A stretch of DNA of 64,000 nt from Mycetocola_A sp015752285 (lineage in GTDB: Bacteria; Actinomycetota; Actinomycetes; Actinomycetales; Microbacteriaceae): contig NZ_JADOUY010000005.1 of the NCBI RefSeq assembly GCF_015752285.1, positions 272,323-336,322 on the forward strand, read 5' to 3'. Position numbers and translations under genes: made by a program. Each line of letters starts with the position of its first letter. Within the stretch, counting starts at the first letter, position 1. Below the pieces are notes generated by a model. It was not told the DNA's origin. It did not search any database and was given only the letters and a program-made list of their open reading frames with translations. Shown here one piece after another: positions 24,987 through 33,002 of this stretch.

Positions 24987-26624
24987 ATGGCAGAACTTAC
25001 GATCAGCCCCGACGAGATCCGGGATGCTCTCAAGGACTTCGTCACGGCTTACGAGCCGGGTAAGGCGACCACAACCGAGGTCGGTTACGTCACCGACGCC
25101 GGCGACGGCATCGCCCACGTTGAGGGACTGCCAGGTGTGATGGCCAACGAGCTCATCCGCTTCGCCGACGGCACCCTCGGCCTCGCTCAGAACCTCGACG
25201 AGGATGAGGTCGGCGTCGTCGTGCTCGGTGAGTTCGGCGGAATCGTCGAGGGCATGGAAGTCACTCGTACCGGAGAGGTGCTGTCGACCCCGGTCGGCGA
25301 CGCATTCCTCGGCCGCGTGGTCGACCCGCTCGGCGCACCGATCGACGGCCTCGGCGAGATCAAGGCGGAGACCCGTCGTGCGCTCGAACTCCAGGCACCA
25401 GGCGTGATGCAGCGCAAGAGCGTGCACGAGCCCATGCAGACCGGCATCAAGGCGATCGACGCCATGATCCCGATCGGCCGTGGCCAGCGCCAGCTCATCA
25501 TCGGTGACCGCCAGACCGGCAAGTCCGCGATCGCGATCGACACCATCATCAACCAGAAGGCCAACTGGGACTCGGGCGACGAGAACAAGCAGGTTCGTTG
25601 CATCTACGTCGCTATCGGTCAGAAGGGCTCGACGATCGCCGCCATCAAGGGCGCGCTCGAAGAGGCAGGAGCGATGGAGTACACCACCATCGTCGCTGCC
25701 CCGGCTTCCGACCCCGCAGGCTTCAAGTACCTGGCTCCGTACACTGGTTCGGCCATCGGCCAGCACTGGATGTACGGCGGCAAGCACGTGCTGATCGTCT
25801 TCGATGACCTGTCCAAGCAGGCCGAGGCCTACCGTGCGGTCTCTCTTCTCCTCCGTCGTCCGCCGGGACGCGAGGCGTACCCCGGTGACGTGTTCTACCT
25901 GCACTCCCGTCTGCTCGAGCGTTGTGCCAAGCTCTCCGACGAGCTCGGTGCCGGCTCGATGACCGGTCTTCCGATCATCGAGACCAAGGCGAACGACGTC
26001 TCGGCGTACATCCCGACCAACGTGATCTCGATCACGGACGGCCAGATCTTCCTCCAGTCCGACCTGTTCAACGCCAACCAGCGTCCGGCGGTCGACGTGG
26101 GTATCTCGGTCTCGCGAGTCGGTGGTGACGCTCAGGTGAAGAGCATCAAGAAGGTTTCAGGAACCCTGAAGCTCGAGCTCGCCCAGTATCGTTCGCTCGA
26201 GGCATTCGCGATGTTCGCATCCGACCTCGACCAGGCCAGCCGTCGCCAGCTCGCTCGTGGTGCACGCCTGACCGAGCTGCTGCGCCAGCCGCAGTACTCG
26301 CCGTTCCCCGTCGAGAACCAGGTCGTCTCGATCTGGGCAGGTACGAAGGGCAAGCTCGACGAGGTTCCCGTCGAAGACATCCTGCGTTTCGAAACCGAAC
26401 TTCACGACTACCTGGGTCGCAACACCCAGGTGCTCACGAAGCTCCGCGACTCGAACGTGCTCAGCGACGACATCGTCGACGAGCTCGACGCGGCCGTCGA
26501 CGCCTTCAAGAAGGAGTTCCAGACCGGTGCGGGCAAGCCGCTCAACGGCCCGGGCTCCGAGCAGTTCACGGAGCTGCCTGCCGAAGATGTCAACCAGGAA
26601 AAGATCGTCAAGGGACGTCGATAA
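24987..26624 (+). CDS. atpA: ATP synthase F1 subunit alpha
   Basis: A 545-residue non-catalytic nucleotide-binding subunit. The P-loop is GDRQTGKS (173-180), preceded by AIDAMIPIGRGQRQLIIG. The alpha/beta signature PAVDVGISVSRVGG is near residue 370. GGGAAGAAG precedes the ATG. A 49-base gap follows atpH. A C-terminal extension after LTKLRDSNVL is usual for actinobacteria. Confidence 0.97.
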   Translation: MAELTISPDEIRDALKDFVTAYEPGKATTTEVGYVTDAGDGIAHVEGLPGVMANELIRFADGTLGLAQNLDEDEVGVVVLGEFGGIVEGMEVTRTGEVLSTPVGDAFLGRVVDPLGAPIDGLGEIKAETRRALELQAPGVMQRKSVHEPMQTGIKAIDAMIPIGRGQRQLIIGDRQTGKSAIAIDTIINQKANWDSGDENKQVRCIYVAIGQKGSTIAAIKGALEEAGAMEYTTIVAAPASDPAGFKYLAPYTGSAIGQHWMYGGKHVLIVFDDLSKQAEAYRAVSLLLRRPPGREAYPGDVFYLHSRLLERCAKLSDELGAGSMTGLPIIETKANDVSAYIPTNVISITDGQIFLQSDLFNANQRPAVDVGISVSRVGGDAQVKSIKKVSGTLKLELAQYRSLEAFAMFASDLDQASRRQLARGARLTELLRQPQYSPFPVENQVVSIWAGTKGKLDEVPVEDILRFETELHDYLGRNTQVLTKLRDSNVLSDDIVDELDAAVDAFKKEFQTGAGKPLNGPGSEQFTELPAEDVNQEKIVKGRR

Positions 26625-26627
26625 GTA

Positions 26628-27527
26628 ATGGGTGCTCAACTTCGGGTCTACACGCAGAAGATCAAGTCTGCGCAGACGACCAAGAAGATCACGAAGGCGA
26701 TGGAGCTCATCGCTGCCTCGCGCATCGCAAAAGCGCAGGCGCGCGTTGCAGCGTCAGGTCCGTACTCGCGGGCGATCACCCGCGCAGTGAGCGCCGTGGC
26801 GACGTACTCCAACGTCGACCACGTGCTCACCACGGAGCCCGAGACCGTCGAGCGCGCTGCTGTCGTGATCTTTGCGTCCGACCGCGGCCTTGCCGGCGCG
26901 TTCAACTCGCAGGTCCTGCGTGAGGCGAACGAACTCGCCGAGCTGCTGCGCAGCCAGGGCAAGGATGTCGTGTTCTACCTGGTCGGTCGCAAGGCCGTCG
27001 GGTACTTCACGTTCCGCAAACGCCCGAGCGAAGGCCAGTGGATCGGCGAGAGCGAGAACCCGAGCTTCACCATGGCTCAGGAGATCAGCGCGGCGATCCT
27101 CGAGAAGTTCCTTGTGGATGCTTCTGATGGTGGCGTCGACGAGATCCACATCGTCTACAACCGTCTTGTCAGCATGATGAGCCAGGTGCCCGAGGTCGTT
27201 CGCCTCCTCCCGCTCGAGGTCGTCGAAGGCGTCGAAGAGCCCGACTCGAAGGTGGTTCTCCCGCTCTATGAGTTCGAGCCAGACGCAGAGAGCGTGCTCG
27301 ATGCTCTCCTGCCCGTCTACATCGAGAGCCGTATCTTCAACGCCCTGTTGCAGTCCGCTGCTGCGAAGCACGCGGCAACGCAGAAGGCGATGAGCTCGGC
27401 AAGCGAGAACGCAGACAAGCTCATCACGGACTACACCCGGCTGCGGAACAACGCACGCCAGGCCGAGATTACCCAGCAGATTTCCGAGATTGTCGGCGGC
27501 GCAGACGCACTGTCGTCCGCCAAGTAA
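26628..27527 (+). CDS. atpG: ATP synthase F1 subunit gamma
   Basis: A 299-residue central-stalk subunit. The N-terminal helix starts AQLRVYTQKIKSAQTTKKITKAMELIAASR, and the C-terminal helix contains ITQQISEIVGGADAL; together they form the rotating coiled coil. It starts three bases after the atpA stop. Confidence 0.96.
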   Translation: MGAQLRVYTQKIKSAQTTKKITKAMELIAASRIAKAQARVAASGPYSRAITRAVSAVATYSNVDHVLTTEPETVERAAVVIFASDRGLAGAFNSQVLREANELAELLRSQGKDVVFYLVGRKAVGYFTFRKRPSEGQWIGESENPSFTMAQEISAAILEKFLVDASDGGVDEIHIVYNRLVSMMSQVPEVVRLLPLEVVEGVEEPDSKVVLPLYEFEPDAESVLDALLPVYIESRIFNALLQSAAAKHAATQKAMSSASENADKLITDYTRLRNNARQAEITQQISEIVGGADALSSAK

Positions 27528-27553
27528 CGCGATTACGAAGAGAGAAGAAGAGC

Positions 27554-29020
27554 ATGACAGACATTGCCACCGCTCAGGACACGACGAGTGAGGTGAAGGC
27601 CGGTGCTATCGGCCGTGTCGCCCGCGTCACCGGTCCGGTTGTTGACATCGAGTTCCCGCACGACGCGATCCCCGGTATCTACAATGCCCTGAAGACCACC
27701 GTCAACATGGCCGGCGAGACCCAGACCCTCACCCTTGAGGTTGCCCAGCACCTCGGTGACGACCTGATCCGCGCCATCGCCCTGAACCCCACCGACGGAC
27801 TCGTCCGCGGCCAAGAGGTCACGGACACCGGCTCACCGATCACGGTGCCCGTCGGCGACGTCACCAAGGGCAAGGTCTTCAATGTCATCGGCGAGGTCCT
27901 CAACGCCGAGCCAGGCGAGACCATCGAGATCACCGAGCGCTGGCCGATCCACCGCAAGCCGCCGGCATTCGACCAGCTCGAGTCGAAGACGGAACTCTTC
28001 GAGACCGGCATCAAGTCGATCGACCTTCTGACGCCGTACGTCCTCGGTGGAAAGATCGGCCTCTTCGGTGGTGCCGGTGTCGGCAAGACCGTCCTGATCC
28101 AGGAAATGATCCAGCGCGTAGCGTCAGACCACGGTGGTGTGTCGGTGTTCGCCGGTGTCGGCGAGCGTACCCGTGAGGGCAACGACCTCATCTTCGAAAT
28201 GGAAGAAGCGGGTGTCTTCGACAAGACGGCCCTCGTCTTCGGCCAGATGGATGAGCCGCCGGGAACGCGACTGCGCGTCGCCCTCTCTGCTCTCACCATG
28301 GCCGAGTACTTCCGTGACGTGCAGAAGCAGGACGTGCTGTTGTTCATCGACAACATCTTCCGCTTCACGCAGGCCGGTTCAGAGGTTTCGACCCTTCTCG
28401 GACGCATGCCGTCCGCCGTCGGGTACCAGCCGAACCTCGCCGACGAGATGGGTATCCTCCAGGAGCGCATCACGTCGACCCGTGGCCACTCGATCACGTC
28501 TCTGCAGGCCATCTACGTGCCTGCCGACGACTACACCGACCCGGCTCCGGCAACGACGTTCGCGCACCTCGACGCAACGACCGAGCTGTCGCGTGAGATC
28601 GCGTCGAAGGGTCTGTACCCGGCCATCGATCCGCTCACGTCGACCAGCCGCATCCTCGACCCTCGCTACATCGGTGATGACCACTACAACACGGCCGTTC
28701 GTGTGAAGGCGATCCTGCAGAAGAACAAGGAGCTCCAGGAGATCATCGCGATCCTCGGTGTCGACGAGCTCAGCGAAGAAGACAAGATCACGGTCGCCCG
28801 TGCACGTCGTATCCAGCAGTTCCTCTCGCAGAACACCTACATGGCGAAGAAGTTCACCGGTGTCGAGGGTTCGACCGTTCCGCTCAAGGAGACCATCGAG
28901 TCCTTCTCGGCGATCGCCAACGGTGAGTTCGACCACGTTGCTGAGCAGGCCTTCTTCAACGTCGGTGGCATCAACGACGTCGAAGAGCGCTGGGCACAGA
29001 TCCAGAAGGAGAACGGCTAG
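27554..29020 (+). CDS. atpD: ATP synthase F1 subunit beta
   Basis: A 488-residue catalytic subunit. The P-loop is GGAGVGKT (172-179); the catalytic glutamate region VFAGVGERTREGNDL, Walker B DVLLFIDNIFRF and the DELSEED-loop equivalent (LGVDELSEEDK) are intact. AGAGAAGAAGAG precedes the ATG. High similarity to other beta subunits makes the call secure. Confidence 0.98.
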   Translation: MTDIATAQDTTSEVKAGAIGRVARVTGPVVDIEFPHDAIPGIYNALKTTVNMAGETQTLTLEVAQHLGDDLIRAIALNPTDGLVRGQEVTDTGSPITVPVGDVTKGKVFNVIGEVLNAEPGETIEITERWPIHRKPPAFDQLESKTELFETGIKSIDLLTPYVLGGKIGLFGGAGVGKTVLIQEMIQRVASDHGGVSVFAGVGERTREGNDLIFEMEEAGVFDKTALVFGQMDEPPGTRLRVALSALTMAEYFRDVQKQDVLLFIDNIFRFTQAGSEVSTLLGRMPSAVGYQPNLADEMGILQERITSTRGHSITSLQAIYVPADDYTDPAPATTFAHLDATTELSREIASKGLYPAIDPLTSTSRILDPRYIGDDHYNTAVRVKAILQKNKELQEIIAILGVDELSEEDKITVARARRIQQFLSQNTYMAKKFTGVEGSTVPLKETIESFSAIANGEFDHVAEQAFFNVGGINDVEERWAQIQKENG

Positions 29021-29022
29021 TC

Positions 29023-29286
29023 ATGGCGTCGCTGAAAGTCAGTGTTGTCGGTGCAGACCAGGAGATCTGGTCGGGAACGGCTTCTCTGGTGATCGCTCGC
29101 ACGGTCGAGGGAGAGATCGGAATTCTTCCCGGCCACGAGCCGATGCTCGCGATTCTCGCTGAGGGTGAAGTGCGCGTCACTGCCGATAACGGGCAGAAGA
29201 TCGTTGCGACAGCTGCCGACGGATTCCTGTCCGTCGAGAACAACTCGGTGACGATCGTGGCCGGCAACGCCAGCCTCGTCAAGTAG
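29023..29286 (+). CDS. atpC: ATP synthase F1 subunit epsilon, short form
   Basis: An 87-residue subunit holding only the N-terminal beta-sandwich (SVVGADQEIWSGTASLVIARTVEGEIGILPGHEPMLAIL). The C-terminal helical hairpin of the roughly 135-residue E. coli protein, which inhibits ATP hydrolysis, is absent. The stop at 29284 is clear. It begins two bases after atpD and is the last gene of the operon. Confidence 0.94.
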   Translation: MASLKVSVVGADQEIWSGTASLVIARTVEGEIGILPGHEPMLAILAEGEVRVTADNGQKIVATAADGFLSVENNSVTIVAGNASLVK

Positions 29287-29305
29287 CTCCGCCGCAAGGC
29301 AACCC

Positions 29306-29372
29306 CGAACGCCCCGTGCTGATCCTGCTCCCTCCGTCTGAGACGAAGAGGGCAGGGGGCACGGGGCGTTCG
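29306..29372 (+). other. large hairpin spanning the yaaA start, candidate atp operon terminator/attenuator
   Basis: CGAACGCCCCGTGC (29306-29319) and GCACGGGGCGTTCG (29359-29372) are perfect 14-bp inverted arms. Inside the loop CCTG/CAGG, CCCTC/GAGGG and CGTC/GACG can extend the stem. The left arm contains the yaaA GTG at 29316. No T-run follows. Confidence 0.75.
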
Positions 29373-30053
29373 CTGTCTCTTGACGCGCTTCGCTTTCCCG
29401 CGCTCACCGAGGCTCGGCGTGCACTGACGATGGATGTCGTCGCGCTCAGTGCTGACACGGATGCGGCCGTCGCCGCTCTCAAGCTCGGCCCGAAGCAACG
29501 CTCAGAGGTCGAGGCGAACCGGCTGCTGTGGGAATCCCCGACCCTCCCGGCACTCGACCGCTACACCGGGGTGCTCTTCGACTCCCTCGATCCGGCGTCC
29601 CTCTCGGATGCCGCGCGCACGTTCGCGGGACGCCACCTGGTGATCCACGCCGCGTTGCTCGGTCCGGTTGGCGCTCTCGACCCGATCCCCGCCTACCGGC
29701 TCTCCCACGACTCCCGGGTGCCAGGCAGGCCTCTCAAACGGCACTGGCGCGCGCAGGTGGAGTCGTCACTCGCTGCGGAACCCGGGCTCATTCTCGATCT
29801 GCGGTCGGATGCCTATGTCGCGCTCGGTCCTGCTCCGGCCGGATCTGAGTTCCTTCGTGTGCTCACCGAGGGTGCCGGCGGCGCGCGGCGTGCACTGAAT
29901 CACTTCAACAAGAAGGCCAAGGGAGAGTTCACCCGGGCGATCCTTGACGCCGGGACCGTGTTCACCGGTGCTGACGAGCTTCTCGAGTGGGCTCCGACCG
30001 TGGGGTTCCAGCTGGAGCGGCACGCTCCAGCTGAACTCGCGCTGATCGTCTGA
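29316..30053 (+). CDS. yaaA: YaaA family peroxide stress protein (DUF328/UPF0246)
   Basis: A 245-residue protein beginning MLILLPPSETKRAGG, the conserved N-terminus of the YaaA family. FDSLDPASLSDAA, PIPAYRLSHDSRVPG and ALNHFNKKAKGEF are further family segments. In E. coli YaaA lowers intracellular free iron during peroxide stress and binds DNA. The start is GTG, inside a 14-bp-arm hairpin, so translation may be limited unless the hairpin is opened. It converges with tag, 16 bases apart. Confidence 0.85.
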   Translation: MLILLPPSETKRAGGTGRSLSLDALRFPALTEARRALTMDVVALSADTDAAVAALKLGPKQRSEVEANRLLWESPTLPALDRYTGVLFDSLDPASLSDAARTFAGRHLVIHAALLGPVGALDPIPAYRLSHDSRVPGRPLKRHWRAQVESSLAAEPGLILDLRSDAYVALGPAPAGSEFLRVLTEGAGGARRALNHFNKKAKGEFTRAILDAGTVFTGADELLEWAPTVGFQLERHAPAELALIV

Positions 30054-30069
30054 TCGGGCCGCCTCGTCC

Positions 30070-30651
30070 TCAGGTGGTCGCCCGCCAGCAGCCGCTGACG
30101 TGGTCATCGACGAGTCCGGCCGACTGCATCAGCGCGTACATCGTCGTCGGTCCGACAAACCGGTAGCCGCGGGCACGCAGTGCCGTGCTCAGCGCGGTCG
30201 ACTCGGTTGTGACGGCCGGGATCTCCGCGAGCTCGGCCGGCCGGGCGCGAGCGGGGGAGGGCTTGAAGCTCCAGACCAGCTCGGAAAGGCTCGTACCGAG
30301 GCCGCGGGTGATCCTTGCGTTCGAGATGACCGCCTCGATCTTGCCCCTGTGCCGGATGATCGATGCGTCGAGCACGAGCCTCTCCACATCGTCTGGCGTC
30401 ATGGCCGCTACCTGCTCGATGTCGAAACCGTGAAATGCCGCGCGGAAAGCGGGTCGCCTGCGCAGGATGGTGATCCACGAGAGCCCGGCCTGGAAACCTT
30501 CGAGGCTGATCTTCTCGAAGACCGGCTGGTCGCCGACCAGCGGTGTTCCCCACTCCTCGTCGTGGTAGCGCTGGTATTCGGCATCGGTTCCCACCCACGC
30601 GCAGCGGGATCGGGAGTCTGGTCCGACGAGCAGGGAGGGGCTGGCTGGCAC
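30070..30651 (-). CDS. tag: DNA-3-methyladenine glycosylase I
   Basis: A 193-residue helix-hairpin-helix glycosylase that removes 3-methyladenine from DNA. The zinc ligands are readable as C17 (RCAWVG), H30 (YHDEEWG), H184 and C188 (DDHVSGCW). The base-recognition glutamate is E51 in LEGFQAGLSW. The start is GTG with AGGA close upstream. ogt lies upstream on the same strand 61 bases away, so two alkylation-repair genes are adjacent. Confidence 0.93.
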   Translation of the reverse strand: MPASPSLLVGPDSRSRCAWVGTDAEYQRYHDEEWGTPLVGDQPVFEKISLEGFQAGLSWITILRRRPAFRAAFHGFDIEQVAAMTPDDVERLVLDASIIRHRGKIEAVISNARITRGLGTSLSELVWSFKPSPARARPAELAEIPAVTTESTALSTALRARGYRFVGPTTMYALMQSAGLVDDHVSGCWRATT

Positions 30652-30712
30652 TGGTGTCCTTCGACAGGGGTCTGCCGGGAACGCCCGGCGTCGTCAGAAT
30701 AGCCGACGCTGG

Positions 30713-31246
30713 TCAGCGGTAGGCGATCCGCTCGTGGTCGAGCAGCCACTGTTTCGTCGGCACCCCGCTGCCCTGGCTGTAACCGACGATCCGGCGGTCG
30801 CTCGACAACACCCGATGGCAGGGGATGAGGAGCGGCGCCGGGTTGGCGCGCACGGCCGCTCCGACGGCCCGGCCGGCTCGACCGACGCCCGCCGCCTGAC
30901 CGATCGCTCCGTAGGTCGTGACCGACCCGAACGGCACAGCAGCGAGCGCTGCCCACACCCTGCGCTGGAAAGGGGTTCCCTCCACAACGACGGGCAGCGT
31001 GAACCGGCGGCGTCTGCCGTCGAAGTACTCGGTGAGTTGTTCGGCGGCGACGACGAGCACATCGAGGGAGCTCTCGCGGAAGCCGTCTCGGGGGAGTCGT
31101 GCGTCGTGTTCGAGAGTGAGTCCGGTGATCACGGCCCCGTCGCTCACCAGTTCGATCCGCCCGAGCGGACTGGTCATCCTGAGCAGACCGGCCGGGCGGT
31201 CGAAGAGGGTGGGCTGTGGTTCGGTGGGTGCTGTGCGTGGTGTCAT
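30713..31246 (-). CDS. ogt: methylated-DNA-protein-cysteine S-methyltransferase
   Basis: A 177-residue suicide repair protein for O6-alkylguanine. The acceptor is C143 in IPCHRV, with the helix-turn-helix arginine region AVGAAVRANP and the C-terminal YSQGSGVPTKQWLLDHE. A minus-strand TACGGT box ends six bases before the ATG, so the gene appears leaderless. tag follows in the same direction. Confidence 0.94.
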   Translation of the reverse strand: MTPRTAPTEPQPTLFDRPAGLLRMTSPLGRIELVSDGAVITGLTLEHDARLPRDGFRESSLDVLVVAAEQLTEYFDGRRRRFTLPVVVEGTPFQRRVWAALAAVPFGSVTTYGAIGQAAGVGRAGRAVGAAVRANPAPLLIPCHRVLSSDRRIVGYSQGSGVPTKQWLLDHERIAYR

Positions 31247-31252
31247 GACTCG

Positions 31253-31258
31253 ACCGTA
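31253..31258 (-). promoter_or_regulatory. -10 element of ogt, leaderless start
   Basis: On the minus strand TACGGT ends six bases before the ogt ATG at 31246. Confidence 0.5.
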
Positions 31259-31343
31259 CGGTCGCCGTCCCGGCGGCTACCGGACGAGCGGGAACCGGTG
31301 GACAGGATGCGCACCGGCTGCGGCTGTGAAGGAGCCGTCGCGC

Positions 31344-31349
31344 TAGCCT
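31344..31349 (+). promoter_or_regulatory. -10 element of aldo/keto reductase gene, leaderless start
   Basis: TAGCCT ends seven bases before the ATG at 31357; the GGAACC in between is too close to act as a ribosome site. Confidence 0.55.
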
Positions 31350-31356
31350 TGGAACC

Positions 31357-32331
31357 ATGGCAGACATCGACTACCGCACCCTCGGCTCGAGCGGCCTCCG
31401 CGTTTCGACGATCGGGTTGGGCTGCAACAACTTCGGCAGGCTCGGAACGGCGAGCGAGAGCCAGGAGGGGACGGATGCCGTCATCTCGGCTGCGCTCGAC
31501 GCCGGCGTCACCCTGTTCGACACAGCAGACATGTATGGCAAGGAGCCGGGCCTGAGCGAGACCCTGATGGGCGTTGCGCTCCGGGGACGGAGGGACAAGG
31601 TGGTCCTCGCGACCAAGTTCGGTCACTCGGGTGCTGACGTCGGGATCGACGGTTGGGGCGCGAAGGCGTCGAGGCGGTACGTACGGCTCGCCGTCGAAGC
31701 GTCGCTCACCCGGTTGCAGACCGACTGGATCGACCTCTACCAGCTGCACACACCCGACCAGGTGACGCCGATCGAGGAGACCCTCTCGGTGCTCGACGAC
31801 CTGATCCGCGAAGGCAAGGTGCGTTACATCGGTCACTCCAACCTGGCCGGCTGGCAGGTGGCGGAGGCCGACCTCGTCGCCGAGCTCACCGGGCATCCGA
31901 AATTCATCTCTGCTCAGAACGAGTTCAGCCTTCTCGCGCGCGACGCGGAGCGCGAGGTTCTCCCCGCTGTGAGGCACTTCGGACTCGGCTTCCTTCCTTA
32001 CTTCCCGCTATACAACGGCCTCTTCACCGGCAAGTTCAGCCGCGACGGCGGCCCGGCAGACAGCCGGATCATGCGCCAGCGCAGCCACCTTCTCGACAGT
32101 GCACCGTGGGACGCCATCGACGCATTCCAGGCGTTCTGCGACGATCGAGGCATCACGATGCTGCAAGCGACTTTCGCGTGGCTCCTCGCCCAGCCGGCGC
32201 TGACGAGCGTTATCGCCGGAGCGACAAGGCCAGAGCAGATCACCCAGAACGCGGATGCCGCGACCGCCTGGCACCCCTCGGCCGATGAGCTCACGACGAT
32301 CGACGGGTTGTTCGCTCCGGGCGGAGAATAA
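31357..32331 (+). CDS. aldo/keto reductase
   Basis: A 324-residue NADPH-dependent reductase of the TIM-barrel superfamily. The catalytic tetrad is D55, Y60 (FDTADMYG), K87 (LATKFG) and H131 (YQLHTPD). The FLPYFPLYNGLFTGKF and TSVIAGATRPEQITQN segments belong to the subgroup of general-substrate enzymes (YhdN/YajO-like). The natural substrate cannot be read from sequence. A TetR gene and exporter follow after a 16-base space and an operator palindrome. Confidence 0.9.
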   Translation: MADIDYRTLGSSGLRVSTIGLGCNNFGRLGTASESQEGTDAVISAALDAGVTLFDTADMYGKEPGLSETLMGVALRGRRDKVVLATKFGHSGADVGIDGWGAKASRRYVRLAVEASLTRLQTDWIDLYQLHTPDQVTPIEETLSVLDDLIREGKVRYIGHSNLAGWQVAEADLVAELTGHPKFISAQNEFSLLARDAEREVLPAVRHFGLGFLPYFPLYNGLFTGKFSRDGGPADSRIMRQRSHLLDSAPWDAIDAFQAFCDDRGITMLQATFAWLLAQPALTSVIAGATRPEQITQNADAATAWHPSADELTTIDGLFAPGGE

Positions 32332-32347
32332 GGCCGAACACAGCACA

Positions 32348-32367
32348 CTGAGTGAGCACTCACTCAG
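32348..32367. promoter_or_regulatory. TetR-type operator palindrome
   Basis: CTGAGTGAG and CTCACTCAG are perfect 9-bp arms around CA. TGAGTGA/TCACTCA half-sites are common TetR-family operators. It sits one base before the TAGGCT -10 of the TetR gene, so a bound repressor would block its own transcription and that of the ABC genes. Confidence 0.7.
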
Positions 32368-32368
32368 T

Positions 32369-32374
32369 TAGGCT
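32369..32374 (+). promoter_or_regulatory. -10 element of tetR-ABC operon, leaderless start
   Basis: TAGGCT ends seven bases before the GTG at 32382 and directly abuts the operator. Confidence 0.6.
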
Positions 32375-32381
32375 GGGCCGG

Positions 32382-33002
32382 GTGACCTCCCCGACATCCA
32401 CCGCCGAGTGCTTCGACCAGACGGGCCGTGCTGCTCCTCTCTCACCCGACGATCGGCGGTCGATGATCGTCGACGCCGTGCTGCCGTTACTGATGGACCA
32501 CGGCCCTGGGGTGACCTCGCGGCAGATCGCAGAAGCGGCCGGTGTGGCAGAAGGCACGATCTTCCGAGCCTTCGGAGACAAGGAAACCCTGCTCAGGGCG
32601 GCCGTCACCCGGTGCCTCGACCCCGAGCCGCTCCTGACCGAACTCGACGCCATCGATCCAACCTGGCCGCTCGACACGAAGGTGCGTGCGGTGCTCGTTG
32701 CCCTTCGCCGCCGGTTCACCGGAGTCTTCCGCGTGATGTCGACGCTGAGCGAGAAGGAACGGCCTGTCCCCACCTCCGTGTCGCGCGAGATAGCCGAACG
32801 TGTGGCAACGGCCCTCGCCCCCGAAGCGGGCGACCTCCACTGGAACCCGGCGCAGATCGCCCAGCTGATCAGGCTGATCGCTTTTTCATCTGCCTTCCCC
32901 GCCCTGACAGTCGGCAGCGAATTCTCCGACGACGAACTCACCGGACTCCTGATGCACGGCATCACCGGCACTGGCACGAACGAGGACACCCATGCTCGCT
33001 AA
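32382..33002 (+). CDS. TetR family transcriptional regulator
   Basis: A 206-residue repressor with an N-terminal helix-turn-helix (SRQIAEAAGVAEGTIFRAFGDKETLLRAAV, about 46-75) and a ligand-binding C-terminal domain. The GTG at 32382 (MTSPTSTAE) is chosen because a TAGGCT box and operator end just upstream; an in-frame ATG at 32352 lies inside the operator. It overlaps the first ABC gene by 11 bases, so it most likely controls the exporter and itself. Confidence 0.88.
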   Translation: MTSPTSTAECFDQTGRAAPLSPDDRRSMIVDAVLPLLMDHGPGVTSRQIAEAAGVAEGTIFRAFGDKETLLRAAVTRCLDPEPLLTELDAIDPTWPLDTKVRAVLVALRRRFTGVFRVMSTLSEKERPVPTSVSREIAERVATALAPEAGDLHWNPAQIAQLIRLIAFSSAFPALTVGSEFSDDELTGLLMHGITGTGTNEDTHAR

